Of a DNA stretch of 9,135 nucleotides, positions 1 to 5,046 are shown piece after piece. How positions within the stretch are numbered: the first letter of the stretch is position 1; each line of letters starts with the position of its first letter. The DNA is from SVFI01 sp045643145. GTDB lineage: Bacteria > Bacillota > Clostridia > Lachnospirales > Lachnospiraceae. Below the pieces are notes generated by a model. It worked only from the letters and a program-made list of their open reading frames with translations, was not told the DNA's origin and did no database searches. The stretch lies in the NCBI GenBank assembly GCA_045643145.1, contig JAZUKG010000055.1, positions 1 through 9,135 on the forward strand. Direction: 5' to 3'. The position numbers were made by a program, and so were the translations under genes.

Positions 1-613
1 CGGTGCAGATACATTAAGAACTTATGTATTGTTCATGGGTGACTACGGTGCAGCTGCTCCATGGAACGATAGCTCAGTTAGAGGATGTAAGAGATTCCTT
101 GAGCGTGTAGCCGGAATGACAGACATGATTTCAGATGATCCTTCAACTAAGGAACTTGAATCAAGCTTCCATAAGACAATTAAGAAGGTATCATCAGATA
201 TCGAAGATACTAAGTTCAACACAGCAATTGCTGCATTAATGACTCTTACAAATACAATTTACAGCGCAGGTAAGTTAAGCAAAGAACAGCTTGAGATTTT
301 CATTAAGCTCTTATCACCATTTGCTCCTCACTTAACAGAGGAAATTTGGGAAAGCCTCGGAAATACAGAGTTCTTATCTATCTCAGCTTGGCCTGAATAT
401 GATGAAGCAAAGACTGTTGATGCAGTCGTTCAGGTAGCAGTACAGGTAAATGGTAAGCTGAAAAATACGGTAGGTATTCCAAACGGCAGCAGCAAAGAAG
501 ATGCTTTAGCAATCGCAAAGGCAGACAGCAAGGTGGCACAGGCTTTATCACAGGGTAATATTGTGAAGGAAATCTATGTTCCAAACAAGATTGTAAACTT
601 TGTTGTAAAATAA
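1..613 (+). CDS. leuS: Leucyl-tRNA synthetase, C-terminal part (5' truncated by window)
   Basis: This is the last 203 codons of leucyl-tRNA synthetase, the cytoplasmic class I enzyme that charges tRNA-Leu with leucine; the first complete codon is at position 2 and TAA is at 611-613. The visible start, GADTLRTYVLFMGDYGAAAP, is the stretch that follows the KMSKS loop in bacterial LeuRS, so the catalytic, editing and KMSKS parts lie upstream of the window. Next come the helical anticodon-binding domain (SPFAPHLTEEIWESLG, bases 310-361) and the small C-terminal domain, with VQVNGKLKN and the ending KEIYVPNKIVNFVVK, both typical of bacterial LeuRS. The TTG at 29 is internal and not a start. Only 25 bases, without a terminator hairpin, separate it from the next gene, so read-through into that gene is possible. 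Identification is secure. Confidence 0.95.
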   Translation, partial: GADTLRTYVLFMGDYGAAAPWNDSSVRGCKRFLERVAGMTDMISDDPSTKELESSFHKTIKKVSSDIEDTKFNTAIAALMTLTNTIYSAGKLSKEQLEIFIKLLSPFAPHLTEEIWESLGNTEFLSISAWPEYDEAKTVDAVVQVAVQVNGKLKNTVGIPNGSSKEDALAIAKADSKVAQALSQGNIVKEIYVPNKIVNFVVK

Positions 614-626
614 GAGATTGCAATTT

Positions 627-632
627 AGGAGG
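627..632 (+). promoter_or_regulatory. Shine-Dalgarno AGGAGG that fixes the start of the secreted protein gene
   Basis: A perfect AGGAGG lies six bases before the ATG at 639. This selects ATG 639 over the upstream in-frame TTG at 618, which has no ribosome binding site and would translate this Shine-Dalgarno. The ATG start also places a clean signal peptide at the N-terminus. Confidence 0.9.
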
Positions 633-638
633 CATACA

Positions 639-1412
639 ATGAAAAGAAAATTACAAATTCTCAAAACTATGCTGTTCATGCTGTGTTTTGCAGCAGTTCT
701 GGGCATGGCAGGAACCAATGTACAGGCAGCAACTGCAAAAGCACAGGTTAAAAAATCAACCAATGCACTGATGTCAGCAGTGAAAAAGACCAAGACAAAA
801 ACGATTGATAAATATGTGCTGAAGTTTGATGAAGTAGAAGGACAGAGCATTAAAAAGGCAACAGATATTGATGAGATGAAGGTGGCAGCACCTAGTCAGT
901 ATCGTTATATCAAAACCAATAATGCGAGAATGACTTATAAAATCAAAAAGATTACTGTAAAAGGTAAGAATGCAACGGTTAAAGTTGGTGTTCGCTATGT
1001 GAATTCCAAAGATTATACCAGAAGCATGGTAACTGAGTTTGAAAAGGATTACTATGACAAGAACAGTAAGTTCTATGAAATCCTGGCAAAGGCAATGCTG
1101 GAAACCGATGAAAAAGCTCAGGAAGCAATGGTAGCTGCTTATGTAGATGATTTATATGACAGAGCAGGAAAGTCCGTTACAACTGTGAAGTTCAAAAGAG
1201 AAAACATCATTCTTAAGATGACTAAAAAAGGTAAGACCTGGAAGGTAATCAGCGCCGATAAGAATCTTCAGAACCTGATGACTGCAGATGCAATCAAATC
1301 CGGCGAAGAAGTAAACAAGGATCCGGACGTGCAGGCATTGACTCAGAAAATCACAGAAGATATCATGGCTTATTATATGAGCAATATGAATTTCCCTGAT
1401 GTAAAGTTTTAG
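639..1412 (+). CDS. Secreted lysine-rich protein of unknown function, possibly NTF2-like
   Basis: I do not recognise this 257-residue protein by name. It starts with a classic Sec signal peptide: MKRK, a hydrophobic core at residues 10-25, and a probable signal peptidase I site after A30 (NVQA|AT). The cysteine at residue 16 is inside the core and lacks a lipobox, so a secreted rather than lipid-anchored product is expected. The mature part is rich in Lys. It alternates an opening helix, a beta-rich stretch (YKIKKITVKGKNATVKVGVR, about 107-126), a central helical stretch, a second strand pair, and a final WKVISADKNLQNLM segment near residues 204-217. This order resembles the NTF2-like folds of many Firmicute secreted proteins of unknown function, but that is inference from pattern only. 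It may be co-transcribed with leuS, and it ends at a strong terminator. Confidence 0.85.
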   Translation: MKRKLQILKTMLFMLCFAAVLGMAGTNVQAATAKAQVKKSTNALMSAVKKTKTKTIDKYVLKFDEVEGQSIKKATDIDEMKVAAPSQYRYIKTNNARMTYKIKKITVKGKNATVKVGVRYVNSKDYTRSMVTEFEKDYYDKNSKFYEILAKAMLETDEKAQEAMVAAYVDDLYDRAGKSVTTVKFKRENIILKMTKKGKTWKVISADKNLQNLMTADAIKSGEEVNKDPDVQALTQKITEDIMAYYMSNMNFPDVKF

Positions 1413-1436
1413 GTTTAATCAGATAATAAATAATAA

Positions 1437-1463
1437 AAAGCCTCGAGTTTAACTCGAGGCTTT
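1437..1463. terminator. Bidirectional intrinsic terminator between convergent genes
   Basis: A near-perfect inverted repeat, AAAGCCTCGAGTT-T-AACTCGAGGCTTT, folds into a stem of about 12 bp with a TTA loop. On the plus strand it is followed by TTTGTTTATG. On the minus strand the stem runs into CTTTTTATTATTTAT, a better U-tract. It sits between the stop codons of the convergent genes at 1412 and 1478 and can end transcription from both sides. Confidence 0.92.
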
Positions 1464-1477
1464 GTTTATGTATAGGA

Positions 1478-2833
1478 TTACTGCTTCCTGTGAGCTTCCG
1501 GATAGTCATATCCGTTCCAGCATATTTCGTTTCCGTCCCATTTAGAATACATTCCGATCCAGGACTGATCGTCCAAGGCATCAAACACGAGCCATTCTCC
1601 GCTCTGGCCCTGGTAGAGGGTGGTCTGGAGCATGGTCCCTTCCGGATGTCCGCCAAACCAGACATAAATCTTTTGATTTCTTAAATCATGGTAGGTTACC
1701 TGAGTAACCTTATAATCACGAATGAGAGCTATTACCTCGTAACGTTCATTTCCCAGTGATAACCCGTCATATATTTTCTTGATCATCTCGGATCCGGCGC
1801 TGTCCTCAGGCGCATCAAACTCTGTTGAAATTGCCTGATAACTGAGTGTGGTCTCTGCATCATCGGCATCGCCCATCAGGGCATCGACCATAGTCATTTC
1901 AGTGATTTTCTTAAACTCAGTTGCATTGCCGGTTGCTTTTTCAAAGCGGCTCTTGCTGACATATCGCAGATAAGAAGGAACCAATACTGCGGTAATGGCA
2001 GCCAGGATTAATAAGACGATAACCAGTTCAGCCATGGTAAACCCCTTGCTTTTATCCTTCTTATCTTTTTTGAACTTTTTTTTGCTTTCAGGCTCCTTTA
2101 TTTTCTCTTCAGAAGTCTTGGCTTCTCGAATTCGAAGAATGGTTATAAGCAGAGAAATCAGAACTAACAGAATAATCAGTGCAGAGTAGATATACATATG
2201 AGCAAAACGCTTATCCATATCTGCGTTGGATTTGTTTTTGAGTTCTAAAAGCTCTGTATCCAAAAGATTGGAGCAGGCTGATATTTTAGTTGTGATTTCA
2301 CTTTTTTTCTCTAAATATTCCTGACCGAATACGAGCTCGTGAGCCAGGTTCTTGGCAGTTTCCAAAGAATAACTCTGTTCAGTCTCAGTCAGTTTATATT
2401 CTCGAATCTGCTTTGGCATTTCACTGGGAATCATGTGAGTAGCACTCGCGATCAAGGCCATTGCATGAATTTCCGGTTTGGTAAGTTCATTGGAAAGACC
2501 AAAGGATTTTTGCAAATAGGCATAAATCTTGGTCTGAGATTTGTCTGCTTCGAGCAAACGCGAAATTGCCAGTTCACGTCTTCTGGTTTCATTTACTTCG
2601 GTAAAGTAATTGGTTAAATACTCGCCATCCTGCGTGGCAACATACATTCTGGCCTGATCGGTCAGATAATCGGATGCCTCCATAAAGGAAGTGGCATCAT
2701 AAATGGCAAGGTTCACTCCGTTTGTATCAGACATATATTTAGTATAGGTAGATTGTGTATTTTTGATACATAAAAGGGAGAGACCCAGCAATACTAAAAT
2801 GATGACATTAAGTACGGTTTGAATTTTCTTCAT
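1478..2833 (-). CDS. Membrane sensor-like domain fused to an internal type IV prepilin/pseudopilin
   Basis: A single uninterrupted frame of 451 residues joins two modules that are normally separate. Numbering from the ATG at 2833: membrane helix 1 at about 4-23; a mostly helical extracytoplasmic region at about 24-211 (including DYLTDQARMYVATQDGEYLT and NETRRRE) resembling CHASE3/four-helix-bundle-type sensor domains of Clostridial signalling proteins; membrane helix 2 at about 214-235; a very Lys/Glu-rich linker at 236-262; then a textbook prepilin signal, KSKG|FTMAELVIVLLILAA, with cleavage expected after G264, Glu at +5, and a third hydrophobic helix at 265-285. The remaining 187 residues form a pilin-like helix and a Trp/Tyr-rich C-terminal domain. 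I chose ATG 2833 because the GGAAAGAGAGAAG before it can act as a ribosome binding site, whereas the ATG at 2851 has none and would translate it. No other pilus genes are in the window. The gene is monocistronic, with its own promoter and terminator. Confidence 0.88.
   Translation of the reverse strand: MKKIQTVLNVIILVLLGLSLLCIKNTQSTYTKYMSDTNGVNLAIYDATSFMEASDYLTDQARMYVATQDGEYLTNYFTEVNETRRRELAISRLLEADKSQTKIYAYLQKSFGLSNELTKPEIHAMALIASATHMIPSEMPKQIREYKLTETEQSYSLETAKNLAHELVFGQEYLEKKSEITTKISACSNLLDTELLELKNKSNADMDKRFAHMYIYSALIILLVLISLLITILRIREAKTSEEKIKEPESKKKFKKDKKDKSKGFTMAELVIVLLILAAITAVLVPSYLRYVSKSRFEKATGNATEFKKITEMTMVDALMGDADDAETTLSYQAISTEFDAPEDSAGSEMIKKIYDGLSLGNERYEVIALIRDYKVTQVTYHDLRNQKIYVWFGGHPEGTMLQTTLYQGQSGEWLVFDALDDQSWIGMYSKWDGNEICWNGYDYPEAHRKQ
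2039..2044 (-). other. Predicted prepilin peptidase cleavage site (Gly|Phe) inside the fusion protein
   Basis: These six bases encode G264 and F265 (numbered from ATG 2833) of KSKG|FTMAEL. Glycine at -1, phenylalanine at +1, glutamate at +5, a basic stretch before and about 20 hydrophobic residues after match the class III (type IV pilin) signal. It normally follows a short leader; here more than 260 residues precede it. Confidence 0.8.
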
Positions 2834-2918
2834 GTTCTTCTCTCTTTCCATATTTTAAATGAAACAAATCTTGCGTCAATTGTTTACAATCGACACTGTT
2901 TATAACACACCATTTACA

Positions 2919-2946
2919 ATTTTATCATGTCACTATACCGTGTCAA
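2919..2946 (-). promoter_or_regulatory. Sigma-A-type promoter for the sensor-pilin gene
   Basis: Read on the minus strand there is a perfect -35 TTGACA (complement of 2941-2946), a 16-base spacer, and a -10 TAAAAT (complement of 2919-2924). Transcription should start near 2912, giving a leader of roughly 80 bases before ATG 2833. Immediately upstream lie phased A/T tracts (2962-2999) that could act as an UP element or bend. Confidence 0.7.
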
Positions 2947-2961
2947 TCACATAAAAGGGCT

Positions 2962-2999
2962 CTTTTTTCGTAAAAAAAGCATTTTTTTTCATGAAAAAA
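2962..2999. promoter_or_regulatory. Phased A/T tracts, predicted intrinsically curved DNA
   Basis: Four homopolymer runs follow one another: T6 at 2963-2968, A7 at 2972-2978, T8 at 2982-2989 and A6 at 2994-2999. Their centres are about 10-11 bp apart, close to one helical turn, the arrangement that makes DNA curve. The same bases contain two dyads: a CTTTTTT/AAAAAAG hairpin at 2962-2979 and the perfect palindrome TTTTTTCATGAAAAAA at 2984-2999. The element lies between the divergent promoters. Its role is inferred from composition only. Confidence 0.5.
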
Positions 3000-3006
3000 T
3001 AGATTA

Positions 3007-3034
3007 TTGACTTTACTTATGATACATTTATCTT
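3007..3034 (+). promoter_or_regulatory. Weak candidate promoter for the EIIC gene
   Basis: TTGACT at 3007-3012 is followed after 16 bases by TATCTT at 3029-3034, a four-of-six match to a -10. No better pair was seen before 3115. The poor -10 would fit a promoter that needs an activator, but the true promoter may lie elsewhere in this AT-rich stretch. Confidence 0.3.
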
Positions 3035-3083
3035 TAAATAAGACTAATTTATTTGTAAGAGGGAAAATCAGAAATATTTGATA

Positions 3084-3106
3084 AAGGAGATCAGACAAAA
3101 GTCTGA
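3084..3106 (+). promoter_or_regulatory. Shine-Dalgarno plus hairpin that bridges to the EIIC start codon
   Basis: The only strong ribosome binding site, AAGGAGA at 3084-3090, is 24 bases from the ATG at 3115, much too far for normal use, and no start codon lies at the usual distance. Between them is a perfect hairpin, TCAGAC-AAAA-GTCTGA (3091-3106). If it folds, 16 bases are looped out and the effective spacing becomes about 8 bases, close to ideal. A weak GTAGGAT directly before the ATG is the only alternative. Confidence 0.5.
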
Positions 3107-3114
3107 AGTAGGAT

Positions 3115-4209
3115 ATGAATCAGAAAACAGAGAAAAAGGGAATTTATCAAATTATAATCGATCAGATTACAGGTATTTTCCTGCCGGTAATTAATCTGAT
3201 TACTGCAGCTTCTATATTAAAGAGTGTCATCGTCCTTTTGGGAAATTTTCATATTTTAAATCCGGAGGGCGGAATTTATCAGGTTTTTTATGCAGTCGGA
3301 GACGGTTTCTTTTATTTCCTGCCGGTCTTTCTGGCACTGTCTGCAGCTAAAAAATGGAAAACAGATGAGTTTACATCTTTATTAATAGCACTCACACTTT
3401 TGTATCCCGGAATCGTTCAGGCAGTCGAGGAGGGAGAGGGCCTCGGCTTTGGCCCTATGCACATTCCGCAGACGATTTATCACTCCAGTGTGCTTCCGAT
3501 TTTGATGGCCATCGGGCTTTTGTGCTGGGTGGAAAAACCGCTTGAAAAATATTTACATGAAAGTATCAAAGGATTTATGAAACCAATCTTATGTTGTGTG
3601 GTTGTTTTGCCGATAACATTTATGATGTTTGGACCTATCGGAACATGGATTGGAGACGTCTTAACCAAACTGTTTTTTGCGATTTATGAAAAAAATGCGG
3701 TATTGGCAGGAGCCTTTATGGGATTTATCATGCAGCCGATGGTAGTGGTTGGTGCGCATTGGAGCGTAGTACCTGTCAGTATATCCAATATCATGACAAA
3801 CGGATATGATGTGATTATGCCGCTGGTGGGCGGCGCTGTATATGCGCAGTCAGGGGCTGCTTTTGCAGTAGCGCTTATGTATCAGGACAAGGAGCGAAAA
3901 AGAATGGCTTATCAGGCTAGTCTGACTGCAGCGCTCGGAGTCACAGAACCATCCCTGTTTGGTGTGAATGTACCGCTGACTTATCCTATGATTTGTGCAT
4001 GCGTAGCAGGTGCGATTGGAGGCAGCGTGGCAGGTATATCGGGAGCTCATTGCAACAGCTTTGCGTTTCCGTCGGTTATGACCAGTGTGGCTTATGCCGG
4101 GGACGGATTTTTGCTGTTTATGATTTCCATGCTGATGGGATTTCCGTTAGGTTTCCTTTTCACAATGATGTTTCGTAAAAAGATACAAAAAAAGATGGAA
4201 AAACAGTAA
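3115..4209 (+). CDS. Stand-alone PTS EIIC permease, glucose/beta-glucoside superfamily
   Basis: This 364-residue multi-pass membrane protein is the sugar-translocating EIIC subunit of a phosphotransferase system. The opening GIFLPVINLITAASILKSVI, the GAHWSV motif (213-218) and GVTEPSLFGVN (275-285) match the EIIC domain of the BglF/ScrA/glucose superfamily, where the GITEP-type loop carries the conserved glutamate (here E278) and the GxHW stretch carries a conserved histidine (H215). The length equals one EIIC domain. There is no EIIB with its phospho-cysteine and no EIIA, either fused or elsewhere in the window, so phosphoryl transfer would need subunits supplied in trans. An in-frame TAG at 3109 prevents upstream extension, so ATG 3115 is the first possible ATG start. 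The substrate cannot be read from the sequence. It lies directly upstream of a LytTR/kinase pair, with no terminator between, which hints at a sensing or regulated-uptake role (inference). Confidence 0.9.
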   Translation: MNQKTEKKGIYQIIIDQITGIFLPVINLITAASILKSVIVLLGNFHILNPEGGIYQVFYAVGDGFFYFLPVFLALSAAKKWKTDEFTSLLIALTLLYPGIVQAVEEGEGLGFGPMHIPQTIYHSSVLPILMAIGLLCWVEKPLEKYLHESIKGFMKPILCCVVVLPITFMMFGPIGTWIGDVLTKLFFAIYEKNAVLAGAFMGFIMQPMVVVGAHWSVVPVSISNIMTNGYDVIMPLVGGAVYAQSGAAFAVALMYQDKERKRMAYQASLTAALGVTEPSLFGVNVPLTYPMICACVAGAIGGSVAGISGAHCNSFAFPSVMTSVAYAGDGFLLFMISMLMGFPLGFLFTMMFRKKIQKKMEKQ

Positions 4210-4215
4210 AAAATA

Positions 4216-4244
4216 CTACATATTTCATAAAAATATGGTATAAT
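4216..4244 (+). promoter_or_regulatory. Extended -10 promoter of the LytTR/kinase operon
   Basis: TGGTATAAT gives a perfect -10 (TATAAT, 4239-4244) with a TG extension at 4236-4237. No good -35 is present (CTACAT at 17-bp spacing), as is common for extended -10 promoters. Start is expected near 4251, leaving a leader of about 56 bases. It begins only about 10 bases after the EIIC stop, so the regulator can be transcribed separately from, as well as together with, EIIC. Confidence 0.7.
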
Positions 4245-4249
4245 TTCAT
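4219..4249 (+). promoter_or_regulatory. Candidate operator: ATTTCAT direct repeat, 21-bp period, over the promoter
   Basis: ATTTCAT occurs at 4222-4228 and again at 4243-4249, exactly 21 bp apart. As 10-mers (4219-4228 and 4240-4249) the copies are separated by 11 bp. LytTR proteins bind paired direct repeats with about this period, and E. coli YpdB is known to bind GGCATTTCAT repeats with an 11-bp spacer. The same bases also hold a perfect inverted repeat, CATATTT-N5-AAATATG (4219-4237). Either could be the operator. The second direct copy covers the -10, suggesting repression or autoregulation. Confidence 0.4.
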
Positions 4250-4271
4250 TAACTATTGAAAAAATGGTGGG

Positions 4272-4292
4272 GATTGTCTGTTTTGGGCAATC
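4272..4292 (+). promoter_or_regulatory. Leader hairpin just upstream of the LytTR gene's ribosome binding site
   Basis: GATTGTC at 4272-4278 can pair with GGCAATC at 4286-4292, seven pairs including one G-U, around the loop TGTTTTG. It ends three bases before the AGGGG Shine-Dalgarno (4296-4300) and could modulate translation. The stem is short, so its importance is uncertain. Confidence 0.3.
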
Positions 4293-4306
4293 AAAAGGGG
4301 AAAGTA

Positions 4307-5038
4307 ATGAAGATTACGATTTGCGATGATGAAATGAGAGAAGTAAAAAACACAAAAGAACTGCTCGATCAGTATCTACTGACCAAGCCGGGGTTAAATG
4401 CGACCGTAGAGGTCTCTCAGAATTCATCAAAATTATATGATGATATTAATGCCGGAGAGGAATCCGACATTTATATACTGGATGTTATGATGCCGGGACG
4501 AAGCGGCATAGAAATTGGAAAACTTTTGGATGAACAAAAGCGCAAATGTGTGGTGATTTATACCACCTGCTCCAAGGACTATGCTTTGGATGCGTACGGG
4601 GTAAAGGCTTCCAGATATTTGCTCAAACCAATCGAGGAAAATGCCTTTTGTGAAGCGATGGATTTTGCGATTTTACATGTTCAGCAGAAACTGTCTCCTG
4701 AATTTATCGTAAAAACCAAGCAGGGTGTAGTGACATTGGATTTTGACAAAATTATTTATATCGAAAGTGCATCCAGAGCTATGCATTTTCATATGTCAGA
4801 CGGCAGTCTGATTCGAAGTATCATGCTTCGAGCATCATTTGAAACGGAATTGGACCCTATTCTCAAGGACGAGAACTTTATTCAGATTCATAAATCATTT
4901 GTGATTAATATGGCTTTTATTAGTAATATGAGTCAGGAAAGTGTCACCTTGGGAAATGTTATTCTTCCGATTAGCAAGAAAAAAATAGCACAAACCAAGA
5001 AGACATATCTGGCTTATATAGCAGATAGGTATCGTTAG
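4307..5038 (+). CDS. LytTR-family response regulator (AgrA/LytR type)
   Basis: A 243-residue cytoplasmic transcription regulator. Residues 1-120 are a receiver domain with the acidic pair D7-D8, the predicted phospho-acceptor D59 in ILDVMMPG, switch threonines T86/T87 and the conserved lysine K107 in LLKP. Residues about 133-238 are a LytTR DNA-binding domain, shown by IIYIES, the FIQIHKSFVIN segment (191-201) and LPISKKK (220-226). The start is ATG 4307, preceded by AGGGG six bases upstream; the in-frame TTG at 4256 is rejected because it lies at the predicted transcription start and lacks a ribosome binding site. The kinase gene follows after 8 bases, so the two form a pair. A direct repeat suited to LytTR binding overlaps its own promoter, pointing to autoregulation. 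Its targets are otherwise unknown, with EIIC the nearest candidate. Confidence 0.93.
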   Translation: MKITICDDEMREVKNTKELLDQYLLTKPGLNATVEVSQNSSKLYDDINAGEESDIYILDVMMPGRSGIEIGKLLDEQKRKCVVIYTTCSKDYALDAYGVKASRYLLKPIEENAFCEAMDFAILHVQQKLSPEFIVKTKQGVVTLDFDKIIYIESASRAMHFHMSDGSLIRSIMLRASFETELDPILKDENFIQIHKSFVINMAFISNMSQESVTLGNVILPISKKKIAQTKKTYLAYIADRYR

Positions 5039-5046
5039 GAGAAGAT

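Noticed and set aside
618..638. In-frame TTG start seven codons upstream of the secreted protein
   Set aside because: It has no ribosome binding site and would translate the AGGAGG at 627-632; ATG 639 gives a clean signal peptide.
548..850. Minus-strand open frame across the leuS/secreted protein junction
   Set aside because: It is antisense to two well-supported genes and has no recognisable product; it mirrors the signal peptide coding region.
2834..2851. ATG at 2851 as start of the sensor-pilin gene, six codons longer
   Set aside because: The bases before it show no ribosome binding site, and the extra codons are the purine-rich site of the ATG at 2833. It cannot be fully excluded.
2962..2999. 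A/T hairpins read as intrinsic terminators
   Set aside because: The stems have almost no G/C pairs and no gene ends nearby, so termination is unlikely; curvature is a better explanation.
3850..4050. Minus-strand open frame within the EIIC gene
   Set aside because: It is a shadow of a conserved membrane protein frame with no domain or ribosome binding site.
4256..4306. In-frame TTG start 17 codons upstream of the LytTR regulator
   Set aside because: It lies at the predicted transcription start, lacks a Shine-Dalgarno, and receiver domains begin at the MKITICDDE of ATG 4307.
4210..4306. Possible small AgrD-like peptide gene between EIIC and the regulator
   Set aside because: No short frame with a ribosome binding site and peptide-like features fits; the stretch is explained by promoter, repeats and leader.
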